Shown here piece after piece: positions 27,256 to 35,912 of a stretch of 64,000 nucleotides of DNA (positions within the stretch are counted from its first letter, which is position 1; every line of letters starts with the position of its first letter). Source of the stretch: Balneolaceae bacterium (GTDB taxonomy: Bacteria > Bacteroidota > Rhodothermia > Balneolales > Balneolaceae). The stretch lies in contig VEMX01000035.1 in NCBI GenBank assembly GCA_009711805.1, positions 34,673-98,672 on the forward strand, in the 5' to 3' direction. The notes under the pieces are model-generated. The model had not been told where the DNA came from. It ran no database searches and was given only the letters and a program-made list of their open reading frames with translations. The position numbers and the translations under genes were made by a program.

Positions 27256-30036
27256 TCAGTGCAACTTGTCCAATACTTGTTTGTACACTTTCTGAATTGT
27301 AGAATCTTTTTGTAGTATTTTAGTGGTATCCATTCGGTTTTCGAAAGCTTCCAAAAGCTGGGTGGCTTTTACCTCATCTTCCAATGCTATATAGCTTTGA
27401 ATAAGTTGTAAGCTTGTTTCTCCTACCATGGGTGTGTAGTATCTTGGATTCAGCTCTTCATAAATGTCAAGAGATTTTGAAAAGTGCCTGGCTGCTAATG
27501 TGTAATTACCGGCCATGTAGAAATTTTCAGCTCTGTATTCATGGAGTTTAGCATAGTTGTTATGCTCAGGAGAAATGTATTCTTTATATACAGAATCAGC
27601 TTTTATGTAATACTCATTTGCATCATCATATTTACCTTCTACAGACAGCAATTGCCCATAGGATCTGTAATTAGTTCCCATGTAGTAATGAGTTGGGCCG
27701 TAGATATCTATGTATAAGCCGAGGACTTCTTCCCGCAGTTCTTTTGACTTTTGATATTCACCTATACTGAAATAGACGTCTGAAAGATGATTTTTGGAAA
27801 TAGCTATGTTGGGGTGTTCTTTCCCAAATATTTCGGTATCCATTTCCAAAGCTTCCAGGTACAGTGATTCGGCCACACTAAAATTGCTTAGCGTTTTTTC
27901 TAAAACAGCCAAATTTGTTAAAGTAGCCGAGATGTTATAATGAGGCATATCCCCATAGATGCGTTTCTTTGCCTGGAGAGATTGGTTAAGATATTTACGG
28001 GATTCATCATAACGAGCCTGAGTCATATAAAACAAACCAAGGTCATTCATTACACTGGCGGTTATAATGTCATCTTCACCGTGAAACTGCTTGCTTATAT
28101 CAAGCGCAAGGGTGATAAGGGAATCTGCCTGTTTGTTTTCTCTGTGAAGATAGTGGGAGCGGGATACACTGCGAAGAAGGCCGATATACCGGGAACTGTC
28201 CATGTCAGCCTGAGCTTTCAGGATGTTCAATGCTTTGTTAAATAATTGCTGAGACTCATCATACCGGCTAAGCGATTCAGTATTGTATCCTTGGTGGCTG
28301 TAGAGTTCAGCAAAAAGAAGATCAGTGGGGGGAAGGTGAGTCTCAAAAATATCTTCTGCTTTCCGAAGGTATTCTATACTTTCCCCGTAGTTTCCCAGAT
28401 CATATTCTACACTTGCAATCTGCATATAACTTTTACCGGCATGTACAGAGCTCGAATCGAAATGCTGCACATTTAATTCCAGGTTTTGGGTAGCCAGCTC
28501 AAGAGCCTTTTGGTGCTGATTTATATTTCCGTAGATATCCGAAAGCGTGTTCAACAGTTCCGATTTAAGAGTGGGAGCAAGATCTTTCTCCAGAAGCTGT
28601 GAAGTGCCAATATTAAGAAGTTCGGTAACAGTCAGGGAGTAGTCACCCCCCGAGATTGGATCACTTCCTGAAAAAAGGTCCACTAACAAGTCTTTTATTT
28701 CGGTAGCCTTCTGGGCTTCCATTTCTGCAGTTTGTCGCTGTTGGTCCAGTTGATAGGTGTAATATCCTGTAATGCTTATAAGAAGCAGCAATACAAAGGA
28801 GGTAATGCCAAGCTGTTGTTTATTACGGCGAACAAACTTTTTGGTGAGGTATGAAAAAGTATCTTTTGAAGCCTTGACGGGTAGGTTCTTTAGGTACCGG
28901 ACGATATCATCCCTGAACTCGGAAGCAGAAGAATAGCGTTCTTCTGCTTCTTTTCTCAGGGCCTTTTGGGTAATAGCTTCCAGGTCGCCTTTAAGTGTTG
29001 CGATCAATGTGGGTTTAGTAGTTCCAAAATGTTGTTCAATTTCGGAGGGAGCTTTGGGACTTACAGACTCGTTGAGCGGAAGGGGAGGCTGACTTAAAAT
29101 AACTTTTTCAACTTCCCTGATGCTTTTCTTTTTGAAATTAAAAGTAGGGGTATTCGTCAAAAGGCAATGTAACAGGCCTCCAAGGGCGTAAATATCGGTT
29201 TGAAGCAAGGGAGATTGTTCCAGCACTTGTTCCGGTGCGGCGTACTGGGGAGTCCACAGCCGTTGTTCTGGTTGAGTGAGCAGCGGGTCGGGAGAATCTT
29301 CATTCTCTAACAGTTTAGCAATACCAAAATCCAGGATTTTGATTTCTCCCATCCCGGAAACTAAAATATTGGAGGGTTTAAGGTCCCGGTGTACAATGAG
29401 GTTGGAGTGGGCGTAGCCAATGGTTAAAAGCACTTTGTTGAAGAGTTTCAGCCGCTCATGAATGCCCAACTGTTCACGGTTACAATACTCATTGATAGGA
29501 GTACCTTCTATATACTCCATGATGAGGAAAGGAAAACCATCCTGGCTAACACCACCATCAAAAAGCATAGCTATATTCGGGTGCTTCAGGTTAGCCAGTA
29601 TGGTTTTCTCCTGTTGGAAGCGGCGTTTAACCGAATCGGAAAGATGAGTCTGATTTATAAATTTTATAGCTACTGTTTGATCGAATTCATTATCGATTCG
29701 TTCTGCTTTGTACACATCTCCCATACCTCCTTTACCCAGCAAAGAGATAATTTGATAAGGCCCTATTTTTTTGCCTTCCAGGTTTTGTCGCTCAGAAAAA
29801 AGGTTGAAGGAAGTTTGGTTGAGCTTATCAAGAATAGCGGCATTATCTTCACTGGAGCTGTCCAGGAAATGCTCTTTTTCAGAGTTGTTGATAGATGCGA
29901 GCATTTCTTTTACTTCCCGGATAATATCTTTTTCCAGGTCATAATGTTGTTCAAGATATGTGAGCTGTTTTTCCTTTTCCAGTGATAGAACAGTATCAAG
30001 GATAGCAGATACTCTCTGCCAACGCGATTTATCCAT
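27256..30036 (-). CDS. Transmembrane Ser/Thr protein kinase with extracytoplasmic TPR repeats
   Basis: A 926-residue protein. After an N-terminal region of about 90 residues, a kinase domain (93 to about 395) shows GKGGMGDVY (101-109), VAIKFI with catalytic Lys, HRDLKPSN (216-223), DFGIAKLL (236-243) and AAPEQVL. A single hydrophobic segment is at about 409-429. The remaining 490 residues are TPR-like repeats (for example ALEMDTEIFGKEHPNIAISKNHLSDVY). The layout suggests a receptor kinase whose TPR part faces the periplasm. It lies 60 nt downstream of a PF07638-type sigma factor and is probably its regulator. Confidence 0.9.
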   Translation of the reverse strand: MDKSRWQRVSAILDTVLSLEKEKQLTYLEQHYDLEKDIIREVKEMLASINNSEKEHFLDSSSEDNAAILDKLNQTSFNLFSERQNLEGKKIGPYQIISLLGKGGMGDVYKAERIDNEFDQTVAIKFINQTHLSDSVKRRFQQEKTILANLKHPNIAMLFDGGVSQDGFPFLIMEYIEGTPINEYCNREQLGIHERLKLFNKVLLTIGYAHSNLIVHRDLKPSNILVSGMGEIKILDFGIAKLLENEDSPDPLLTQPEQRLWTPQYAAPEQVLEQSPLLQTDIYALGGLLHCLLTNTPTFNFKKKSIREVEKVILSQPPLPLNESVSPKAPSEIEQHFGTTKPTLIATLKGDLEAITQKALRKEAEERYSSASEFRDDIVRYLKNLPVKASKDTFSYLTKKFVRRNKQQLGITSFVLLLLISITGYYTYQLDQQRQTAEMEAQKATEIKDLLVDLFSGSDPISGGDYSLTVTELLNIGTSQLLEKDLAPTLKSELLNTLSDIYGNINQHQKALELATQNLELNVQHFDSSSVHAGKSYMQIASVEYDLGNYGESIEYLRKAEDIFETHLPPTDLLFAELYSHQGYNTESLSRYDESQQLFNKALNILKAQADMDSSRYIGLLRSVSRSHYLHRENKQADSLITLALDISKQFHGEDDIITASVMNDLGLFYMTQARYDESRKYLNQSLQAKKRIYGDMPHYNISATLTNLAVLEKTLSNFSVAESLYLEALEMDTEIFGKEHPNIAISKNHLSDVYFSIGEYQKSKELREEVLGLYIDIYGPTHYYMGTNYRSYGQLLSVEGKYDDANEYYIKADSVYKEYISPEHNNYAKLHEYRAENFYMAGNYTLAARHFSKSLDIYEELNPRYYTPMVGETSLQLIQSYIALEDEVKATQLLEAFENRMDTTKILQKDSTIQKVYKQVLDKLH

Positions 30037-30096
30037 AGCTAAATAATATGATTGTCCTTTATATGTGTATGCGTATTAACAATATATAGTAGTTCA

Positions 30097-30660
30097 CTAT
30101 GGCTGGTTGTTTAGTTTTTTATAGAGCCAACCTCTGGCTTTAGCCCAATCCCTCTTAACGGTACTTACCGAAATATCCATTACCTCAGCCGTGTCTTCGA
30201 TGCTCATTTCCCCGAAATACCGGTATTCTACAACCTCGGCCAGGCGGGGATCAAAGGATTCAAGCTTCTGGAGGGCAGCGTCCAGGTCTAGCAAGTTAGA
30301 GGCTTCTTTTTCTTGCCTCACCATATTGTCAATGTAGGTTAGGTCCTGCTGCTTTCCGCCACGTTTGTCGGCCATCTTTTTCCGGGCATAGTCGATCAGT
30401 ATTTGCCGCATGCATTTCGAGGCTATAGCATAAAAATGTGTGCGATCTTGCCATTCAATGCGATCGTATTTGCAGATTTTGAGATAAGCTTCATGCACCA
30501 GTTCCGTTTTGCTGTAGGTATGCTCATGATATTCGTTGGCCAGGTTATTGTACGCCAGCGACCGGAGTTGGTCGTATATTTTAGGGAGTACCTTCTGATA
30601 GGCTTCCTGCTCTCCTCTTCCTGCTTTTTTAAGCAGAGAGGTTACTGATAATTCGGTCAT
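30097..30660 (-). CDS. ECF-like sigma factor of the PF07638/TIGR02999 group
   Basis: A 187-residue sigma factor. The TELVHEAYLKI helix (region 2), FYAIASKCMRQILIDYARKK and the region 4 helix-turn-helix MSIEDTAEVMDISVSTVKRDW are diagnostic of the sigma group found beside Ser/Thr kinases in Acidobacteria, Planctomycetes and FCB bacteria. It has no anti-sigma gene. The downstream gene encodes a Ser/Thr kinase, which in this group is thought to control the sigma by phosphorylation. Inference for this pair is from gene order alone. Confidence 0.92.
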   Translation of the reverse strand: MTELSVTSLLKKAGRGEQEAYQKVLPKIYDQLRSLAYNNLANEYHEHTYSKTELVHEAYLKICKYDRIEWQDRTHFYAIASKCMRQILIDYARKKMADKRGGKQQDLTYIDNMVRQEKEASNLLDLDAALQKLESFDPRLAEVVEYRYFGEMSIEDTAEVMDISVSTVKRDWAKARGWLYKKLNNQP

Positions 30661-30796
30661 TTCTACACAACTTAAATGAGAACTAAACTATTCAATTGAA
30701 ACTAACAGTGCTACTTCTTGAGCCTTCCTTTTTGAAGTCGGCTAAAACTACTCCATGGGAAGCTAAATACAAAATAAAATGTATACCAGAAGCAGT

Positions 30797-31747
30797 TTAG
30801 TTCTTGTTTAAATTTTGAGAGGCAATTTTAATATTTCGGCTTAACCCTTGGTGTTTTGTACGGCGGACCGGGCTCCCTTCAAATATACTGTTAAACTCTT
30901 CTTCGGTGAGGTTAACCCAATCTTCGGTAGTATTGGATACCACCCTGTCTCTTGGGTGCAGGTCTTCAAAAGTGGCAATTACCGATTTACTATTCCATGG
31001 GCACACATCCTGGCAAATATCACAGCCAAAAATCCAGTTCTCCATATTGGTATGATATTTTTTGTCAATTTCTCCCTTGTGTTCAATAGTCAGGTAAGAG
31101 ATACAGCGGCTTGCATCTACTCTGTACGGTTCATAGATGGCATCGGTCGGGCATGCATCCAGGCAACGGGTGCACGAACCGCAGTGATCGGTTACGGGGG
31201 CATCGTAGCTGAGTTCTATATCTATAATCATTTCTCCAATAAAAAAGAACGACCCCATATTCTTATTGAGTAGATTAGAGTTTTTTCCAATCCAGCCTAA
31301 CCCAGACCGTACGGCCCAGGCTTTATCAAGTACAGGGGCTGAGTCGGTGAAGAAACGTCCATGCAACCCGCCAACTAACTCTTCAGTGTACTGAAATAGC
31401 TTTTTAAGCTTCTTCTTTACCACTTTGTGGTAGTCTCGCCCCTGGGCATATTTGGCAATCTGCAGATCATCTTTGTTTCCAATCATTGAAGTGTGGGTAG
31501 GATGATGATAACTGCTTAATACGGATACTACCGTTTTAGAACCGGGAACAAGCAGGGTGGGATCTACCCTTTTATCGAAGTGATTCTCCATCCAGCCCAT
31601 AGTGGCATGCTTACCCTGGTTAAGCCATTCTTCAAGGCGACGCTCTTCATCCTCAAGCCGGCGGGCCTTAGCAAATCCACAGGCATCAAATCCCATTTGG
31701 AGGGCTTTTGTCCGTATTTGTTCGGTGAGCTTTTGCTTTTTTAGCAT
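30797..31747 (-). CDS. queG: Epoxyqueuosine reductase
   Basis: A 316-residue cobalamin- and iron-sulfur-dependent enzyme that reduces epoxyqueuosine to queuosine in tRNA, the last step of Q synthesis. The N-terminal half carries the cobalamin-binding region (RDYHKVVKKKLKKL, FTDSAPVLDKAWAV). Two [4Fe-4S] motifs follow: CGSCTRCLDACPTDA and CDICQDVCPWN. The length fits forms lacking the C-terminal HEAT repeats. queD and queE lie about 17 kb away. The gap to ftsE is 180 nt. Confidence 0.94.
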   Translation of the reverse strand: MLKKQKLTEQIRTKALQMGFDACGFAKARRLEDEERRLEEWLNQGKHATMGWMENHFDKRVDPTLLVPGSKTVVSVLSSYHHPTHTSMIGNKDDLQIAKYAQGRDYHKVVKKKLKKLFQYTEELVGGLHGRFFTDSAPVLDKAWAVRSGLGWIGKNSNLLNKNMGSFFFIGEMIIDIELSYDAPVTDHCGSCTRCLDACPTDAIYEPYRVDASRCISYLTIEHKGEIDKKYHTNMENWIFGCDICQDVCPWNSKSVIATFEDLHPRDRVVSNTTEDWVNLTEEEFNSIFEGSPVRRTKHQGLSRNIKIASQNLNKN

Positions 31748-31783
31748 GATGAAGCTCTTGATATAAAATGGTTAATATTAAGT

Positions 31784-31802
31784 AAGAAAGCTTTGCAAAA
31801 CC
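31784..31802 (-). repeat. 19-bp sequence shared with 10729-10747
   Basis: On the minus strand this reads GGTTTTGCAAAGCTTTCTT, identical to the copy upstream of the GS-like operon and the stress-protein gene. Here it lies 37 nt upstream of queG, in the same orientation as queG. An 8-bp inverted repeat GGTTGAAA/TTTCAACC (31834-31841 and 31869-31876) lies further upstream between queG and ftsE. Confidence 0.5.
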
Positions 31803-31926
31803 GTTTTTTTGGTCAATGTCTGCGTTATCCGTTGGTTGAAATCCTTGAATATGGGTTATATGCTATGGTTTCAACCTTTTTCCGGCTTTGATATTGAGCA
31901 AAATCCCTGTTTTTTCAAAAGCCTCA

Positions 31927-32625
31927 TTAAGCCGGGATCAGTTTGTCGCCTTTCCAAACCAGCTCTTGTATATCTCCCTTAACAAGTCGAACGGTACGGG
32001 CGGGGTACTTTTTAACTATGGCATAATCATGTGTTACCATAAGCACGGCCATTCCCCGGTTATTAATTTGCCGGAGAAGCTCCATAATTTCTTTGGTAGC
32101 CCTGGGATCCAGGTTTCCGGAGGGTTCGTCGGCAAGCAGGATGCGTGGCTCGTTGGCCAGAGCGCGGGCTATAACAACACGCTGCCGTTCTCCCCCGGAG
32201 AGGTCTTTGGGCATGTGTTTGCGGCGGTGGCTTAGCCCAACTTGTGTTAAAACTTCCAACACTCTCTGTTTAATAAAGCGGGGTTTTTCGCCGGTTACCT
32301 GGAGGGCAAAGGCCACATTATCATGGACATTACGATCTTCCAGCAGCTGGAAATCTTGGAATACGATTCCCAGGCGGCGGCGCAGCATGGGAATCTCCCG
32401 CATGCTGATCTTATTGACGGGATAATCAGTAACTCGAACCGTTCCCCGGTCTGGGATCACATCACGGTATAACAATTTCAAAAAGGAACTTTTCCCAATT
32501 CCGGTTGGCCCAATCAGGTAAACAAACTCCCCATTATGCAATTTAAAACTGACGTCTTCCAGAACCGTCCGGTTCTCATAACTGAGTGTTACATTCTTAA
32601 GCTCTACTACTGCTGTTTCCGACAT
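31927..32625 (-). CDS. ftsE: Cell division ATP-binding protein FtsE
   Basis: A 232-residue ABC ATPase. Walker A is GPTGIGKSS (39-47), signature LSGGERQRV and Walker B ILLADEPSG. The sequence after Walker A (FLKLLYRDVIPDRGTVRV) and EIPMLRRRLGIVFQDFQLLEDRNV are characteristic of FtsE. It overlaps the methyltransferase gene by 19 nt. FtsX is at the left edge of the window, not adjacent, so the complex is encoded at two loci. The family's function with FtsX in septation is established. Confidence 0.9.
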   Translation of the reverse strand: MSETAVVELKNVTLSYENRTVLEDVSFKLHNGEFVYLIGPTGIGKSSFLKLLYRDVIPDRGTVRVTDYPVNKISMREIPMLRRRLGIVFQDFQLLEDRNVHDNVAFALQVTGEKPRFIKQRVLEVLTQVGLSHRRKHMPKDLSGGERQRVVIARALANEPRILLADEPSGNLDPRATKEIMELLRQINNRGMAVLMVTHDYAIVKKYPARTVRLVKGDIQELVWKGDKLIPA

Positions 32626-33389
32626 TGAAGTACCATGGTTACACGTGTGCTGTTTTCGTCTGCATCAATGAGATCAAAGTCTTCATATTTTGCAATCAGA
32701 TGATAGGAGGATTCTTTCACAATTGACAACATTTCATCTAAAGTGTAGATACGTTGTTTGTGCGTTTCTTTGTATCGTTCCAATACTGTTTTTCCATCCT
32801 GTTCAACTTCTTCAATTTTAAACAAATTATAGTGAAATTTTTGTTCAGGATCGTATTTGCTTTCTCTAAAATAGCGAAGGTTGCCCGCACTGCCTTTGTC
32901 ATTGTTTAGATAATTTTCGGCTTCCAGGGAATTTTTGGGTGTTGAAAAATCAAAGATCAGTATACCCCAGGGGTTTAGTACTTTCCAACAGTTTTCCAGC
33001 ATAGTGAGAATTTCTTCGGGATTGTGCAGGTAATTTACACTGTCGAATACACTGAAAATAGCGTCAAAGGTTGCATCCATTTCCAGGTGAAGAAAATTTT
33101 GCACCTCAAAATTAATACCGGCATCCTGTTTGTTGGATTTTTTGCGGGCGATGTCAACCATCGCCTGGGATTGATCGGTCCCGGTCAGATTGTAGCATTC
33201 AAGTTCAGCAAGCGACAGGACCAGCGAACCGGTACCGCAGGCAAGTTCCATAACATCAATGGGGTTGGGGTGGTGGGTCTGTATAATCTCATCAATAAAA
33301 TCAGCCCAGGCTTCATAATCTACATCTCCCATAAGTGAATCGTACAGAGCAGCTAATATGGTATAGATAGGGGTATCTTTATTTTCCAT
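32607..33389 (-). CDS. SAM-dependent methyltransferase, class I
   Basis: A 260-residue Rossmann methyltransferase. Motif I is VMELACGTGSLVLSLAEL and motif post-I GTDQSQAMVDIAR; the DAIFSVFDSVNYLHNPEEILTMLENCWKVL segment follows the pattern of small-molecule or tRNA methyltransferases. The substrate cannot be told. It overlaps pdxA by 11 nt upstream and ftsE by 19 nt downstream, so expression is tightly linked. Confidence 0.85.
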   Translation of the reverse strand: MENKDTPIYTILAALYDSLMGDVDYEAWADFIDEIIQTHHPNPIDVMELACGTGSLVLSLAELECYNLTGTDQSQAMVDIARKKSNKQDAGINFEVQNFLHLEMDATFDAIFSVFDSVNYLHNPEEILTMLENCWKVLNPWGILIFDFSTPKNSLEAENYLNNDKGSAGNLRYFRESKYDPEQKFHYNLFKIEEVEQDGKTVLERYKETHKQRIYTLDEMLSIVKESSYHLIAKYEDFDLIDADENSTRVTMVLQCRKQQ

Positions 33390-34383
33390 TTATTCTTTTT
33401 TGGGCCAGGTGAACAGCCAGGTTATATGCTTCTTTGAAAGAGGATGGATTGGCCACACCTTTACCTGCTATATCGTAGGCCGTGCCATGATCCGGAGAAG
33501 TACGGATTATGGGGAGTCCGGCAGTAAAATTAACGCCTTTTCCGAACGACAACAACTTAAATGGGACTAAGCCCTGGTCGTGATACATGGCAAAAATAGC
33601 GTTAAATTCTTTGTGTAGTTTTTGGCCAAAGAAACCATCGGCGGGGAAGGGGCCGTGCAAATTCAATCCTTCATGATTCAGCTTTTCTATGACGGGCTGG
33701 ATGAGTTCAATTTCTTCCAGACCAATCACGCCGCCATCTCCGGCATGTGGGTTCAATCCAAAAACCGCTATTTTTGGATTACTGATGCCAAATTTTAATG
33801 TCAGGCTTTTGTGGAGTACCCTGATTTTGGATGTGAGTAATTCCGGGTTTAAGTCGGCAACGATATCTTTAACAGGAACATGGGTGGTAGCCAGGGCTAC
33901 CCGAAGTTTTTTATTTACCAGCATCATAACCACGGTGTCGGTATGTGTGTGTTTGGCGAGATATTCGGTATGCCCGGGGATATTATAACCCGCCAGGTTA
34001 ACCGCTTCTTTAGATATGGGAGCGGTTACTATAGCATCGGTGAGCCCCCGCATGGTATGGCGAATGGCTTCATCAATACTGAGCATGGCTGCCTTTCCTC
34101 CTTCTCTTGTTAGGCTACCTGTGGTAATCTTGAGAGGCGAGTCGGGGAGAGGATATACATGTATAGTATTTTCCTGCAGAGAGGGAGTTTCATCTACAAC
34201 CGTAATGTTACAATTAAGAGATAGTTCCCGGTTATAATGCTCCAAGACACCTGAAGGGGCAAAAACAACAGGTATTGATTTGCTTAGATCGGCAATACTT
34301 AATGTTTTGAGAATGATCTCAGGTCCAATCCCATTAATATCCCCAATGGTAATTCCAATATGTGGTTTTTTTTCTTCTAACAT
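33379..34383 (-). CDS. pdxA: 4-hydroxythreonine-4-phosphate dehydrogenase
   Basis: A 334-residue NAD-dependent enzyme of the DXP-dependent pyridoxal phosphate pathway. GITIGDINGIGPEIILKTL at the N-terminus, PGHTEYLA and the metal-binding HDQGLVPFKLLSFG and DHGTAYDIAGKGVA are conserved. I chose the ATG 12 nt after an in-frame TTG because it starts the conserved region. Downstream genes overlap it (methyltransferase, ftsE). No other PLP-synthesis gene is in the window. Confidence 0.93.
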   Translation of the reverse strand: MLEEKKPHIGITIGDINGIGPEIILKTLSIADLSKSIPVVFAPSGVLEHYNRELSLNCNITVVDETPSLQENTIHVYPLPDSPLKITTGSLTREGGKAAMLSIDEAIRHTMRGLTDAIVTAPISKEAVNLAGYNIPGHTEYLAKHTHTDTVVMMLVNKKLRVALATTHVPVKDIVADLNPELLTSKIRVLHKSLTLKFGISNPKIAVFGLNPHAGDGGVIGLEEIELIQPVIEKLNHEGLNLHGPFPADGFFGQKLHKEFNAIFAMYHDQGLVPFKLLSFGKGVNFTAGLPIIRTSPDHGTAYDIAGKGVANPSSFKEAYNLAVHLAQKRINGK

Positions 34384-34425
34384 AGCGGGCAACAAATTAG
34401 CAGATATTACCCGGAATGAACAGCA

Positions 34426-35799
34426 TTAACTGGACCCAATTAAAACAAAATCACCAAAGCCTGAACCGGTCTCAAATACGAACTTCCGGTTTCCATAGGT
34501 CCATATTTCCCGGACTTTCTCATCGGTAGGGTATAGGCGTTCTTTATTTTTGGGAGGTCCAAACTTTATATAAATCTTCCCTTGATCGCTTTTATGTCCC
34601 ATCGGGTTCTGTTCACTCCTGAATTCTTTGTAGGCATAATCTATGCGTCGATAATATTCGGCCATAAGTTCATTATAGACCGTTCCGGGAGTAGGATCTT
34701 TGCTTTCCCAAAATTCACGAAACTTGTCTCTTTTTTCTTTTTCATTGCCGCTTTTCAGGCGTTTTAGTTCTTTATCAGAGACAATAAACTGCAGGTTGTT
34801 TAAAGCTACATTCAGGTTATAAAGACTGGCAGGCATATCAGGCCAGTATGACCGGAAAAAATGGGTAGCCACAGGACTTTTTTGTCCTTCTTTTACAATG
34901 GTCAGCTTATAGGCAGAGTTCCTGAATGTGCTGTTAGGAATTTGAAGCAGTGCATAGGTAAAGGCACCTCCATCAGCCTCCCAAATAAGGGAAGGATTTT
35001 CTCCTTTAGAGAGGGAGATTGTAGATTCTTCCTTAAACTGATCTGTACTAAGTTTTTCGGTATATACCGTTCTTACTTTGAGAGTATCTTTTTTTTCAGG
35101 GCGTACCTCGTTAATTTCAATGGTATAATCATGGGCTTGTGTAAACTCCGGAATGCGAACCAGGGCATAGAAATCTTTACCAAAGGGTACATTATTATCC
35201 ATGTTGATGAGAGGCAGGTTTTGTTTTGCCCCATCTTGTTCTGTTTCTTTAATCCAATAAATTTCCCCCGTTTTTTTCTTCGATAAATCATGCACCCGTA
35301 TATTTTGGCGTCGGGTGTTAACCTCTCTGTTATCTTTCATCAGAGAAAGTTGGAGTACATAATTATACAAACCGGCTTTCAGTGTGGTAGATAAAGAACC
35401 GGAAGCATAATGCTTTCTGGATTGTGTTCTTTCAAAGGTTTCAGCAAATAAGGTATCGCTCCATTGAGCGCGGGCTGCTGCCTTGGCTGCGGCCAGCTTG
35501 CCTTTTTCATGTCCCATGAATATCTCTGAATTCAATCGTGTGATGGTATAAAACTGTGCATCATCAGGGGCATTAATTTTGTCATCTACGGTTAACTTTT
35601 TGTAGGGCAGGAAATCGTTATTGAAACGGAATGTAAAGGCAAGGGTAGTTTTGCCGTTATCGCCCGGTAAGAGCATGCTGTTGATAAATATTTCTGGTCT
35701 TTGAGAACGATTAACTAATACCTGGTAATCTACATTCTGTGCTGCAACGGAAGAGGACAAAAAGAGAGCCAAAAGAAATAAGAGGGAATATTTGCTCAT
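34426..35799 (-). CDS. Secreted GWxTD-domain protein
   Basis: A 457-residue exported protein with signal peptide MSKYSLLFLLALFLSSSVAA. The C-terminal domain resembles the GWxTD family of FCB bacteria: RIDYAYKEFRSEQNPMGHKSDQGKIYIKFGPPKNKERL, but the namesake motif is altered to GHKSD. The first 300 residues are beta-rich and unassigned. It sits 42 nt upstream of pdxA on the same strand and may share its transcript; function of the family is not known to me. I place the start at the ATG opening the signal peptide, 30 nt inside a longer frame. Confidence 0.75.
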   Translation of the reverse strand: MSKYSLLFLLALFLSSSVAAQNVDYQVLVNRSQRPEIFINSMLLPGDNGKTTLAFTFRFNNDFLPYKKLTVDDKINAPDDAQFYTITRLNSEIFMGHEKGKLAAAKAAARAQWSDTLFAETFERTQSRKHYASGSLSTTLKAGLYNYVLQLSLMKDNREVNTRRQNIRVHDLSKKKTGEIYWIKETEQDGAKQNLPLINMDNNVPFGKDFYALVRIPEFTQAHDYTIEINEVRPEKKDTLKVRTVYTEKLSTDQFKEESTISLSKGENPSLIWEADGGAFTYALLQIPNSTFRNSAYKLTIVKEGQKSPVATHFFRSYWPDMPASLYNLNVALNNLQFIVSDKELKRLKSGNEKEKRDKFREFWESKDPTPGTVYNELMAEYYRRIDYAYKEFRSEQNPMGHKSDQGKIYIKFGPPKNKERLYPTDEKVREIWTYGNRKFVFETGSGFGDFVLIGSS

Positions 35800-35912
35800 G
35801 ATATCAAAGTTTAAATTGATTGAATCCAATATCGGTGTTTAATCATTAAAATTAATGCCTATTTTCAACGGACTATCTAAACTAACTATTATTTAACAAA
35901 ACGAATTCATTT

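Noticed and set aside
29458..29985. 175-codon open frame opposite the Ser/Thr kinase
   Set aside because: Antisense to the kinase catalytic domain; no support of its own.
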